From Pseudomonadota bacterium (GTDB lineage: Bacteria; Pseudomonadota; Gammaproteobacteria; Burkholderiales; Methylophilaceae): a stretch of 37,594 bases of DNA. The stretch covers positions 76,708 to 114,301 of the forward strand of contig JAGVMP010000015.1 in assembly GCA_020053735.1 (NCBI GenBank), written 5' to 3'. The position numbers and the translations under genes were made by a program. Below are positions 26,802 through 33,786 of the stretch, piece after piece (within the stretch, counting starts at the first letter, position 1; each line of letters starts with the position of its first letter). The notes under the pieces are model-generated. The model was not told the DNA's origin, made no database searches, and worked only from the letters and a program-made list of their open reading frames with translations.

Positions 26802-26931
26802 TTTTTCCACCTGTATTTTTAAACGAGTACAAGGCGGCAAGGATGAAGCGCCGAAGACAGTACATCGAGTACGGCTAGGCAATGAAGACACAGCCAACAC
26901 AGTAATCGTTTAAAAGACAAACTGGAAAAAA
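26802..26931. repeat. Dispersed inverted-repeat element, copy 2
   Basis: A 130-base non-coding element with imperfect terminal inverted repeats of about 25 bases: the left arm at 26802-26826 begins TTTTTCCA and ends TTTTAAACGA; the right arm at 26906-26931 is its near reverse complement. The core has AGACAGTAC, a 5-base spacer, then GTACGGC, the same layout as the element at 2587-2686. The right arm ends 1 base before the ychF start codon, so its GGAAAAAAG supplies the apparent ribosome binding region of ychF. Confidence 0.6.
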
Positions 26932-26932
26932 G

Positions 26933-28018
26933 ATGAAATGTGGAATTGTAGGCCTACCTAACGTAGGCAAAAGTACGCTTTTTAACGCCATTACCAAGGC
27001 GGGCATTGCGGCAGAGAACTACCCGTTTTGTACCATTGAGCCAAACGTTGGCATTGTAGAAGTGCCTGATACGCGCTTGCAACCGCTAATTGATATTGTG
27101 AAACCACAAAAAGTGCAGCCCGCTATTGTAGAGTTTGTCGATATTGCTGGCTTAGTCGCTGGCGCCTCAAAAGGTGAAGGGCTAGGCAACAAGTTTCTTG
27201 CCAATATTCGCGAAACAGACGCTATTGCACATGTGGTACGCTGCTTTGAAGATGGCAACGTAATTCATGTCGCCAATAAAATTGATCCTCTAAGTGATAT
27301 TGAGGTGATTAATACCGAACTGGCACTGGCAGACATGGAAACCGTTGAAAAAACCATGCAACGCGAAGGCAAAAAAGCTAAAAGTGGCGATAAAGAAGCC
27401 ATTGCGCTGATGGCGGTGCTCGACAAAGTATTGCCATGCTTGAATGAAGCTAAAGCTGTGCGTACATTGGGTTTAGATAACGATGAGTTACAACTGCTTA
27501 AACCGCTATGCCTAATCACCGTAAAACCAGTGATGTATTTAGCCAACGTGGATGAAAAAGGCTTTGAAAATAACCCGTTTTTAGACAAAGTTGTGGCGCT
27601 AGGCAAAGCTGAACACGCGCCAGTCGTGTGCATTTGCGCCAAAATTGAAGGCGAAATCTCAGAGTTGGACGACGAAGACAAATTGCTATTCTTAAGCGAG
27701 CTGGGTCAGGATGAACCTGGCTTAAACCGCGTGATTCGCGCAGCCTATGATTTACTTGGCTTGCAGACCTATTTCACCGCCGGGGTACAGGAAGTACGCG
27801 CTTGGACAGTGAAAAAAGGCGCTACCGCCCCGCAAGCTGCAGGTGTCATCCATACTGACTTTGAGCGTGGCTTTATTCGCGCCGAGGTGATTCAATATGA
27901 CGAATATGTGAAAAACAAAGGTGAGCAAGGTAGCAAAGAAGCTGGGAAAATGCGTTTGGAAGGCAAAGAATATATTGTGCAAGATGGCGATGTGATGCAC
28001 TTTAGGTTTAATGTCTAG
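26933..28018 (+). CDS. ychF: Ribosome-binding ATPase YchF
   Basis: YchF (OLA1 type) is an Obg-family P-loop protein that prefers ATP and binds ribosomes. It is linked to translation and oxidative stress control. The 361-residue protein has G1 GLPNVGKS at 7-14, the FVDIAGLV G3 region and the NVDEKG specificity region, and ends in the TGS domain (from about 280: [19 protein letters not shown] to [11 protein letters not shown]). It follows pth, as in many proteobacteria. Its start codon abuts a repeat element, and a bidirectional terminator shared with the first pqqA copy lies 40 bases downstream. Confidence 0.97.
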   Translation: MKCGIVGLPNVGKSTLFNAITKAGIAAENYPFCTIEPNVGIVEVPDTRLQPLIDIVKPQKVQPAIVEFVDIAGLVAGASKGEGLGNKFLANIRETDAIAHVVRCFEDGNVIHVANKIDPLSDIEVINTELALADMETVEKTMQREGKKAKSGDKEAIALMAVLDKVLPCLNEAKAVRTLGLDNDELQLLKPLCLITVKPVMYLANVDEKGFENNPFLDKVVALGKAEHAPVVCICAKIEGEISELDDEDKLLFLSELGQDEPGLNRVIRAAYDLLGLQTYFTAGVQEVRAWTVKKGATAPQAAGVIHTDFERGFIRAEVIQYDEYVKNKGEQGSKEAGKMRLEGKEYIVQDGDVMHFRFNV

Positions 28019-28057
28019 CCAGGTATGTTTTAATCATCATAGTATTAATTGAGCAAC

Positions 28058-28086
28058 AAAAAGCCCGCATTTAGCGGGCTTTTTTT
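28058..28086. terminator. Bidirectional terminator between ychF and pqqA copy 1
   Basis: A perfect stem AGCCCGC (28062-28068) / GCGGGCT (28074-28080) with a 5-base loop, flanked by A-runs and T-runs. It ends ychF on the plus strand and pqqA on the minus strand. Confidence 0.92.
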
Positions 28087-28098
28087 AAGCGTTTAAGC

Positions 28099-28170
28099 TT
28101 ATTTGTTCATTACGTACATTGTTACTTCAAAGCCAAAACGCATTTCTGTAGCTGCTGGTGTTGTCCACAT
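28099..28170 (-). CDS. pqqA: Coenzyme PQQ precursor peptide PqqA, copy 1
   Basis: A 23-residue peptide starting MWTTPAATEM and ending FGFEVTMYVMNK. This is the PqqA signature: an N-terminal W-x-x-P-A, then E-V-T-M-Y, whose Glu15 and Tyr19 are the residues cross-linked by PqqE to become the PQQ skeleton. The length equals known PqqA peptides. AAAAGGAT lies about 8 bases upstream of the ATG as a ribosome binding site, and an intrinsic terminator follows 12 bases after the stop. No pqqB, C, D or E gene is nearby. An identical peptide is encoded at 31070-31141. The gene is far shorter than usual ORF cut-offs and easily missed. Confidence 0.93.
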   Translation of the reverse strand: MWTTPAATEMRFGFEVTMYVMNK

Positions 28171-28291
28171 GATTCGGTATCCTTTTAAGTTTGGCGATTC
28201 ACAATGTCTCGCTTCATGTATTGCATTATGCACCCTGCTATAAAATCAACGCTATGTGCACTGCGTAAATATTCCTAGTGATTTTACTTAA
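28171..28291 (-). promoter_or_regulatory. Conserved leader/promoter region of pqqA copy 1
   Basis: About 120 bases upstream of pqqA that are shared with copy 2. Blocks kept in both copies (minus-strand reading) include TTGATTTTA, GCATAATGC (a palindrome-like site at 28223-28231), ACATGAAGCGA and CATTGTGA, plus the ribosome binding site. TTGATT and the TAAT block are only about 13-15 bases apart, so a standard sigma-70 promoter is not certain. The conservation itself suggests shared regulation. Confidence 0.5.
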
Positions 28292-28380
28292 AACATTAGA
28301 GAATTTTATGTGATTGATATGCCATGAGAGCCAATATCCATGAGGTCTTTGGGGCATGCTATTTTAACAAAATATGCAAT

Positions 28381-28413
28381 AAAAAAACCCAGTGATTTTC
28401 ACTGAGCTTTTTA
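28381..28413 (-). terminator. Terminator after the tRNA-Gly-like gene
   Basis: A perfect CAGTGA / TCACTG stem (28390-28404) with a 3-base loop. On the minus strand it is followed by GGTTTTTTT, directly downstream of the tRNA-Gly-like gene. Confidence 0.75.
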
Positions 28414-28417
28414 AATT

Positions 28418-28492
28418 TGGAGCGGGAAATAAGTTTCGACCTTACACTTCAACCTTGGAAAGGTTGCGCTCTGCCCCTTAAGCTATTCCCGC
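28418..28492 (-). tRNA. tRNA-Gly (anticodon TCC), atypical
   Basis: A 75-base cloverleaf with encoded CCA. The acceptor stem GCGGGAA/TTCCCGC is perfect, and the anticodon stem CAACC/GGTTG encloses loop TTTCCAA, giving anticodon TCC. The D stem GCTT/GAGC has one T-G pair, and the D loop keeps a GG. The T stem GTAAG/CTTAT has one G-T pair. The T loop reads GTCGAAA, so the nearly universal T54 is replaced by G, and the variable loop has only four bases. The body resembles the usual tRNA-Gly(GCC) from memory, not the usual tRNA-Gly(TCC). It may be a diverged duplicate, a specialised tRNA or a decaying gene. A terminator lies just downstream. Confidence 0.8.
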
Positions 28493-28671
28493 ATTATGTG
28501 TAATTACTTTGTCACATTCTCATACATGTCTATTTGCTAAACAATAGCCCAATGGGGCTAACAAAACACTAAGTAATCAGCATTAAATTGACCCAAAATA
28601 AATAAATGTAGACATTTACTGCTTGCCTGCGTTTTGTAACTGGGGAGTACATTTTTTAACAAGGAGTTTTT

Positions 28672-28986
28672 ATGAAGGTTATACAGATTGTAACAATGGC
28701 AGCTTTAACTTTAGGTTTAACGCAATTGGCTTATGCCAACCACGATGGTGCAGATGGCAAGAACTGCGCACAGAAAAAACATAGCTTGCAAGACAGCGAC
28801 ACCAACAAAGACGGTGCGATCAGCCGTGATGAATTTATGAGCGCACGCCAAGCGCCCGCAGAAGAACATTTTGCCAAGATGGATGCGAATAAAGACGGTA
28901 AAATTGATCAAGCTGAGCGTGATGCAATGAAAGCCAAATGGGAGGAGCATCACAAAAAGCCTGAAGTTAAACCAGAAGCCAAATAA
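28672..28986 (+). CDS. Small exported EF-hand protein
   Basis: A 104-residue protein with a signal peptide (residues 1-22, ending LAYA) and two canonical EF-hand loops: residues 43-54 (DTNKDGAISRDE) and 71-82 (DANKDGKIDQAE). The tail is lysine- and proline-rich. It probably binds calcium or a similar metal in the periplasm. The second loop has Asp at position 9, but neither loop has the position-2 proline that marks lanmodulin. AAGGAG lies at ideal spacing before the ATG. It is a single-gene unit with its own terminator, inside the block bounded by the pqqA repeats. Function is otherwise unknown. Confidence 0.88.
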   Translation: MKVIQIVTMAALTLGLTQLAYANHDGADGKNCAQKKHSLQDSDTNKDGAISRDEFMSARQAPAEEHFAKMDANKDGKIDQAERDAMKAKWEEHHKKPEVKPEAK

Positions 28987-29025
28987 GCAATAAATTAGGC
29001 AAGTTTAAATTTAATAAAAAGCAAT

Positions 29026-29060
29026 AAAGCCCCATGGTGAGCAACCTCGGGGCTTTTTAT
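29026..29060 (+). terminator. Rho-independent terminator after the EF-hand gene
   Basis: AAAGCCCC (29026-29033) pairs with GGGGCTTT (29049-29056), with an inner GGT/ACC pairing, followed by TTAT. It ends the EF-hand transcript. Confidence 0.85.
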
Positions 29061-29086
29061 TGCGTCGCATTAGCCCAAAGAGGTTC

Positions 29087-29115
29087 TTGACACGCTTCGA
29101 CAGCCTGCGTAAATT
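29087..29115 (+). promoter_or_regulatory. Putative sigma-70 promoter of the carbamoyltransferase gene
   Basis: A consensus -35 TTGACA at 29087-29092 is followed after exactly 17 bases by TAAATT (29110-29115) as a -10 box (4 of 6 matches). Transcription would start around 29122, giving a leader of about 110 bases before the ATG at 29233. Confidence 0.55.
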
Positions 29116-29232
29116 CTGTATTGGCTACAATAAATTCATTTTTAATTTAGCTAAACATAACTAAAAAATACCTTCCAAGTCGAAGTTAATAATTTAATAA
29201 AGTAGTTTTTATCAGTTTATAAGGGTGTAAAT

Positions 29233-30918
29233 ATGATAATTTTGGGCATAAATTTTATGTTCCACGACTCTAGCGCTTGCATTTTAAAGGATGGCGAGTT
29301 AGTGGTTGCGCTTGAAGAGGAGCGTTTTACGCGCAATAAGCACGACGTAGTGTTTCCTCACAAAAGTATTGAACAGTGCTTAAAAGTGGCTAAACTGAGT
29401 TTTGATGACATTGACCATGTTGCACTGTCATTTAAGCCCACACTAGATATTCACAGAAAAATTGCTTTTCTGTTTAAGCACCCCTCTAAATTTCTCAAAA
29501 ATTTTAATTTGCACATTTTGCGCTATTACTGGCGCTATCGCACCATCAGCAGATGGCATAAAGCCACATTTAAAAACACTAAAAAACCGCCGATGCATTT
29601 TGTGCCGCACCATCAATCGCACATTGCGGGTAGCTTTTTTTGCTCACCTTATGAAGAAGCTGCATTGTTATCGATGGATGGCTCTGGTGAGTGGGCAACT
29701 GCGTCGCTGGGCTATGGTAAAGGGATTGATGTTACTGAATTTAAACGTATATTTTTCCCTAACTCTATGGGTTCTATTTACGAGGCAGTCACCTACTTCT
29801 GCGGCTTTAAGCCATCTTATGACGAAGGCAAAACCATGGGCTTGGCACCCATGGGCAACAGCGAATTTTTTATTGATGAAGTGCGCAAAATTATCAATGT
29901 GGCGCCTGATGGCGACTTGTTGATTGATTTTGAATATTTTGATTTTGACGATGGTCAGTTTGAATACCTAAGCGATAAGTTTATTCAAACATTTGGCCGC
30001 AGGCGCTTACCACACGAACCTTTTGAACAACATCACATGAATGTAGCGGCGGCTTTTCAGGTGCGGTTAGAAGAAATTGGGCTTGAGCTATGCAAAATTT
30101 TAAAAGCTAAAACCAAGGCTGATTATTTGGTAGTGGCAGGTGGCGTGTCACTCAACAGCGTGATGAATGGCCGTATAGTGCGCGAAAGTGGCTTTAAAGA
30201 TTTATATGTGATGCCGGCCGCGGGCGATAACGGCACCTCTATTGGCGCGGCTTATTATGTGCACAATGCCATTCTAAAGAATCCGCGCCCTGCTCCGCAC
30301 ATGAATCCCTATTTGGGCACAGAATACTCGAACGAGCAAATTGAGTTTGTACTAAAAGAATGTAAATTAAGCTACGAATATCATGAAAACATAGAGCAAA
30401 AAACTGCAGAGCTGTTACATGCAGGCCATATTTTATGCTGGTTCCAGGGCAGAATGGAAATTGGTCCACGCGCCTTGGGTGGCCGCAGTATTATTGCCGA
30501 CCCTACTAAAAAAGAAATGAAAGATAAAATTAATGCGCAAGTGAAACACCGCGAGGCTTATCGCCCATTTGCGCCTTCTGGCATTAAAGAGGTAGCGGCA
30601 GAATACTTTGAAACTAGGGTAGAAGACCCGTTTATGCTAAAAGTCTGCATGGTGAAAAAAGATAAAGTGGATATTTTGCCTGCCATTACGCATGTAGATG
30701 GCAGCGCTAGGCTACAGACTGTAGATGCAAATACGCACCCGCGCTACCACAAAATGATTAGTGAATTTGGCAAGCTTTCTGGTGTGCCAGTGATTCTGAA
30801 CACCAGCTTTAATATTATGGGCGAGCCGATTGTAGAATCACCTTACCATGCCGTACGTTGCTTTTTTTCTACTGGCCTGGATTACTTGGTGATTGGCAAT
30901 TACGTGGTAGAAAAATAA
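29233..30918 (+). CDS. NodU/CmcH-family carbamoyltransferase
   Basis: A 561-residue protein matching the family that moves a carbamoyl group from carbamoyl phosphate to a hydroxyl of a sugar or natural product. The N-terminal Kae1-like domain starts ILGINFMFHDSSA (His11) and holds PHHQSHIAGSFF (metal/substrate histidines near 126-130) and DGSGEW (149-154). The C-terminal YrdC-like domain contains QGRMEIGPRALGGRS and LNTSFNIMGEP. The protein is full length. No glycosyltransferase, polyketide or Nod genes are nearby, so the acceptor is unknown. AAGGGTG lies at suitable spacing before the ATG. The gene lies just inside the second pqqA repeat, whose terminator it probably shares. Confidence 0.92.
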   Translation: MIILGINFMFHDSSACILKDGELVVALEEERFTRNKHDVVFPHKSIEQCLKVAKLSFDDIDHVALSFKPTLDIHRKIAFLFKHPSKFLKNFNLHILRYYWRYRTISRWHKATFKNTKKPPMHFVPHHQSHIAGSFFCSPYEEAALLSMDGSGEWATASLGYGKGIDVTEFKRIFFPNSMGSIYEAVTYFCGFKPSYDEGKTMGLAPMGNSEFFIDEVRKIINVAPDGDLLIDFEYFDFDDGQFEYLSDKFIQTFGRRRLPHEPFEQHHMNVAAAFQVRLEEIGLELCKILKAKTKADYLVVAGGVSLNSVMNGRIVRESGFKDLYVMPAAGDNGTSIGAAYYVHNAILKNPRPAPHMNPYLGTEYSNEQIEFVLKECKLSYEYHENIEQKTAELLHAGHILCWFQGRMEIGPRALGGRSIIADPTKKEMKDKINAQVKHREAYRPFAPSGIKEVAAEYFETRVEDPFMLKVCMVKKDKVDILPAITHVDGSARLQTVDANTHPRYHKMISEFGKLSGVPVILNTSFNIMGEPIVESPYHAVRCFFSTGLDYLVIGNYVVEK

Positions 30919-31012
30919 GCTTAGCTACACTACTTTTTTATATGCCCTGTAGGCCTTATGAATATTGCCTCACAGAGCATATGTTTTGATAAGTATCAGA
31001 TTGATGAGCAAC

Positions 31013-31039
31013 AAAAAGCCCGCACTTAGCGGGCTTTTG
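31013..31039. terminator. Bidirectional terminator between carbamoyltransferase and pqqA copy 2
   Basis: A stem AGCCCGC (31017-31023) / GCGGGCT (31029-31035) with loop ACTTA, flanked by A and T runs, equivalent to the terminator of copy A. The T-run is interrupted by one G on the plus strand. Confidence 0.9.
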
Positions 31040-31069
31040 TTTAAGCGTTTAAGCTTATATTTGTTCAAC

Positions 31070-31141
31070 TTACTTATTCATAACATACATTGTAACTTCA
31101 AAGCCAAAACGCATTTCTGTAGCTGCTGGTGTTGTCCACAT
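31070..31141 (-). CDS. pqqA: Coenzyme PQQ precursor peptide PqqA, copy 2
   Basis: Encodes the same 23 residues as the copy at 28099-28170, with the conserved E-V-T-M-Y core (Glu15, Tyr19). The DNA differs at five codons (two Val, one Tyr, one Asn, one Lys), and every change is a silent third-position change. AAAAAGGAAA lies upstream as a ribosome binding site, and an intrinsic terminator is downstream. It lies after the MORN-repeat gene on the same strand, but has its own conserved leader. The processing genes pqqB-E must be elsewhere in the genome. Confidence 0.93.
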   Translation of the reverse strand: MWTTPAATEMRFGFEVTMYVMNK

Positions 31142-31260
31142 GATAGTTTCCTTTTTAGTTTGGCGTCTCACAATGATTCGCTTCATGTGTTGCATTATGC
31201 GCCACATACTAAAATCAACCCTGTGCGCTTAACGTAATGTTGACTAGTGATTTTACTTAA
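31142..31260 (-). promoter_or_regulatory. Conserved leader/promoter region of pqqA copy 2
   Basis: Shares the same blocks as the copy 1 leader, including GCATAATGC (31192-31200), TTGATTTTA and ACATGAAGCGA, while the bases between the blocks have diverged. It fills the whole gap between the MORN gene stop and pqqA. Confidence 0.5.
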
Positions 31261-31722
31261 TCACTCCTTAATTTCTTGACCATCTTTGTAAGTAGCCTTG
31301 TATTTAACGCTACCATCTTTATTCCATGCGGTCTCCACACCTTCTTTTTTACCATCTACAAAATTGGCTTGCACGCGTTTTTGACCATTATCGTACCATT
31401 GCGTAAAACTGCCATGCTCGCGCCCTTCTTTATAATTAGCCTCTAGCTTGATTTGGCCGTTTTCATACCATTGATTCCACACGCCATCTTCTTTGTCATC
31501 TACATAATTGGTTTGAATCTGCTTTTTACCACTCGGATACCAAAATGTTTCTATGCCTTGCTTCTTGCCTTTTATCACATTGACTTCGTACTTCAGTTTT
31601 CCGTCGGCAAAATGCTCTATTTGCTTACCTGTAAAGTTTTTATCAAAAATACCAGTTGCAAAGGCAGTTGCGTTAAATGCTAAAAAACATGCTGCAGTCA
31701 AAAGTGTTGTTAATTTTTTCAT
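31261..31722 (-). CDS. Exported MORN-repeat protein (YwqK-like)
   Basis: A 153-residue protein with a signal peptide (residues 1-22, ending ATAFA) followed by about five tandem units of 22-24 residues of the MORN_2 type. Each unit has a pattern like W-Y-x-N-G-Q-x-K and Y-x-x-G-x-x-x-G, as in FTQWYDNGQKRVQANFVDGK. Such proteins are often labelled 'YwqK family antitoxin', but no toxin gene is adjacent and the signal peptide argues for a periplasmic or surface structural role. Its stop codon coincides with the edge of the pqqA repeat. Confidence 0.85.
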   Translation of the reverse strand: MKKLTTLLTAACFLAFNATAFATGIFDKNFTGKQIEHFADGKLKYEVNVIKGKKQGIETFWYPSGKKQIQTNYVDDKEDGVWNQWYENGQIKLEANYKEGREHGSFTQWYDNGQKRVQANFVDGKKEGVETAWNKDGSVKYKATYKDGQEIKE

Positions 31723-31806
31723 GTTTATTTCTCTTTTAAAAACCTTATTTAGGAGTCAGAATAAGCGTAATTGTTCCAATTACTACATAATAAAAAAGGA
31801 AATAAT

Positions 31807-32499
31807 ATGACTGCAAACCAAGTACTAATCACCGGTGCTAACCGTGGTCTTGGGCTAGAGTTTACCAAACAATACGCCGCTGATGGTTGGTTCGTACTGG
31901 CGTGCTGTCGCCACCCACAATCGGCAATGGCTTTGCAGACGCTAGCAGCAGCGCATGGTAACGTGAAAATACACGCATTAGATGTGGGTGATTTTGCGCA
32001 AATTGATGCCTTAGCTTTACAGCTTAAGCATGAAAGTATTGACCTGCTGCTGAACAACGCTGGCGTTTACCCTAGCAGTAGTTTTGGTGACACCAATTAT
32101 AGTGAATGGGCAGATGGCTTTAAAATTAACAGTATGGTGCCACTTAAAATGGCCGAGGCCTTTGTGCAGCACATATCGCGCGGCCAACTCAAAAAAATCG
32201 CTACACTTTCTAGCAAAATGGGTAGCATAGACGACAACAGCAGCGGCGAGAGCTACAGCTACCGCACCAGCAAAGCCGCAGTAAATATGGCGATGAAAAG
32301 CCTATCAATAGACCTAAGACCGTACGGCATTAGTGTAGTGACGCTGCATCCAGGCTGGGTACAAACTGACATGGGTGGCAGCAACGCCCTGATTAACACA
32401 CAAACCAGTGTGGCAGGCATGCGCAAAGTCATTGCAGATTTAAACTTAAGTAATACGGGGAATTTTATTGCTTATGATGGTCAAGCCATTAATTGGTAA
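31807..32499 (+). CDS. Short-chain dehydrogenase/reductase
   Basis: A 230-residue SDR from the ATG at 31807, which is preceded by AAAGGAAAT. An in-frame TTG at 31771 would add 12 residues unlike SDR N-termini. The cofactor motif TGANRGLG is at residues 9-16, then LLNNAGVYP (NNAG motif), and the catalytic YRTSK (YxxxK) with a preceding serine-rich TLSSKMGS. It resembles the C-factor/CsgA-like group of SDRs; the substrate cannot be read from sequence. It is divergent from the MORN gene and convergent with the COG3146 gene. Confidence 0.92.
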   Translation: MTANQVLITGANRGLGLEFTKQYAADGWFVLACCRHPQSAMALQTLAAAHGNVKIHALDVGDFAQIDALALQLKHESIDLLLNNAGVYPSSSFGDTNYSEWADGFKINSMVPLKMAEAFVQHISRGQLKKIATLSSKMGSIDDNSSGESYSYRTSKAAVNMAMKSLSIDLRPYGISVVTLHPGWVQTDMGGSNALINTQTSVAGMRKVIADLNLSNTGNFIAYDGQAINW

Positions 32500-32519
32500 A
32501 GGCGCCTGACGGCAGGAAA

Positions 32520-33668
32520 TTAGCCCGCTTTAAACGGTGCACGCTGTTCTAGCTCACTCACATAAGCGGCAATGCCCGCTTGCTCGCGTACTAAAAACTG
32601 TTGAATCGCTAATTCAAAATCTGCATGTGCAATTTTGTGATATGAGCAGGTTGGGCGAGCCTCAAAACCACGCGCTAATTTGTGTTCGCCTTGTGCCCCA
32701 CCTTCAAAATACTTAATATTTTCTGCAATACAAAATTGCTGAGCTTGGTAATAACACAGCTCAAAATGTAAGCCAGAAATGAATTGAACTGTGCCCCAGT
32801 AGCGCCCATACAACGTAGTTTCATTGTAAATATTCAGCGTGCTGGCAATTGGCTTGTCGTCAATTTGCGCCACCATTAATAAAACATTGTTTGGCATGGT
32901 GTTGCCAATTTCGGCAAAAAAGGCGCGTGTTAAATACGGTGTGGAATGATGTTCGCGATAAGTGTTGGCATAACACTGGTAAAAAAAGTCCCAGTCGTTT
33001 GCAGTAATCTCTGCACCTTTAATCCACTTGCAGGTGACCCCAGCATGTTGAATTTTTTTGCGTTCTTGATGAATTTTTTTGCGCTTATCATGGCTCAGTG
33101 TCGCTAAAAACTCCTCAAAATTTGCGTAATTTTTATTACACCACCTAAACTGTACGCCAGTGCGCTTCAACCAACCAGCAGCTTCAAACTGAGATGCACA
33201 TGTGTCATCTGGAAATAGCACATGAGCACTGGAAAGCTTGTGCTGCTGCATACCGCCCTCAATCGCGTCTATCATCAGACTTTTTACATGATCATCTTTA
33301 GCTAACAAGCGGACACTAGTGATTGGCGAGAATGGAATCGCACATAGTAGCTTTGGGTAATAATTTAAACCGCTACGCTGATAAGCATCGGCCCACGCCC
33401 AATCAAACACGTATTCACCGTAGGAATGGCTTTTTAAATACATTGGTATGGCGCCAATGAGCTGGCCATTTTGTTTGGCGACCAAAGGATAAGGGTTCCA
33501 GCCCGTGCTGTGACCCACGCTACCAGAATGCTCTAATGCACTTAAAAATTCATGACTTAATACTGGCGTGCCGTCGGTGAGTGCATTCCATTGTTTAGCA
33601 TCAATTCCATCTAAACTGGGTAATAGTTCAACCGAAATGTTTTGTGGAGTATGGGACTTTAACTGCAT
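32520..33668 (-). CDS. COG3146-type GNAT/FemAB-like acyltransferase
   Basis: A 382-residue protein of the COG3146 (DUF482) family, related to the GNAT/FemAB acyltransferase fold. Diagnostic stretches are the SHEFLSALEHSGSVG segment near the N-terminus, FLATLSHDKRKKIHQERKKI in the middle, and YFEGGAQGEHKLARGFE near residue 320. No signal or membrane segment is present. Members are conserved in many proteobacteria without an assigned substrate. The gene is probably monocistronic, convergent with the SDR gene. Confidence 0.86.
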   Translation of the reverse strand: MQLKSHTPQNISVELLPSLDGIDAKQWNALTDGTPVLSHEFLSALEHSGSVGHSTGWNPYPLVAKQNGQLIGAIPMYLKSHSYGEYVFDWAWADAYQRSGLNYYPKLLCAIPFSPITSVRLLAKDDHVKSLMIDAIEGGMQQHKLSSAHVLFPDDTCASQFEAAGWLKRTGVQFRWCNKNYANFEEFLATLSHDKRKKIHQERKKIQHAGVTCKWIKGAEITANDWDFFYQCYANTYREHHSTPYLTRAFFAEIGNTMPNNVLLMVAQIDDKPIASTLNIYNETTLYGRYWGTVQFISGLHFELCYYQAQQFCIAENIKYFEGGAQGEHKLARGFEARPTCSYHKIAHADFELAIQQFLVREQAGIAAYVSELEQRAPFKAG

Positions 33669-33786
33669 AAAACACTGTGAGCTTATGCGCTTAAAAAATC
33701 AAGCCTTACTAGAAAGGGTGCTGCAATTTGAGGGTATTCGATTGAAAAACTAGAAAAATAACTTGGTTTAGATTAACTTGGTAAAG

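Larger units (their letters stand above)
28050..28291. repeat. Direct repeat, copy A (pqqA module)
   Basis: This segment is repeated in the same orientation at 31005-31260. Both copies run from a TGAGCAACAAAAAGCCCGC terminator through a minus-strand pqqA to a leader ending (plus strand) TAGTGATTTTACTTAA. Weaker similarity extends to just after the ychF stop. The copies differ by scattered substitutions and a few short indels, so the duplication is not recent. Confidence 0.9.
31005..31260. repeat. Direct repeat, copy B (pqqA module)
   Basis: Second copy of the segment at 28050-28291, in the same orientation. The right boundary (TTTTACTTAA) falls exactly next to the stop codon of the MORN-repeat gene (31261). 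The two copies bound a block of about 2.7 kb holding the tRNA-Gly-like, EF-hand and carbamoyltransferase genes. Confidence 0.9.

Noticed and set aside
28672-28986. Lanmodulin
   Set aside because: Only two EF-hand loops, and no proline at loop position 2, so it does not meet the lanmodulin signature.
28050-31260. Composite transposon or genomic island with integrase
   Set aside because: No transposase, integrase or terminal inverted repeats of insertion-sequence type; the bounding repeats are pqqA modules in direct orientation, and the tRNA is not split or duplicated as an attachment site.
31261-31722. Toxin-antitoxin module suggested by the YwqK-like label of the MORN-repeat protein
   Set aside because: No adjacent toxin-like gene exists; the neighbours are a pqqA leader and a divergent SDR gene, and the protein has a signal peptide. 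The label is a family name only.
33681-33753. Short plus-strand ORF of about 22 codons between the COG3146 gene and the EF-hand gene
   Set aside because: No ribosome binding site or recognisable peptide; length is expected by chance.
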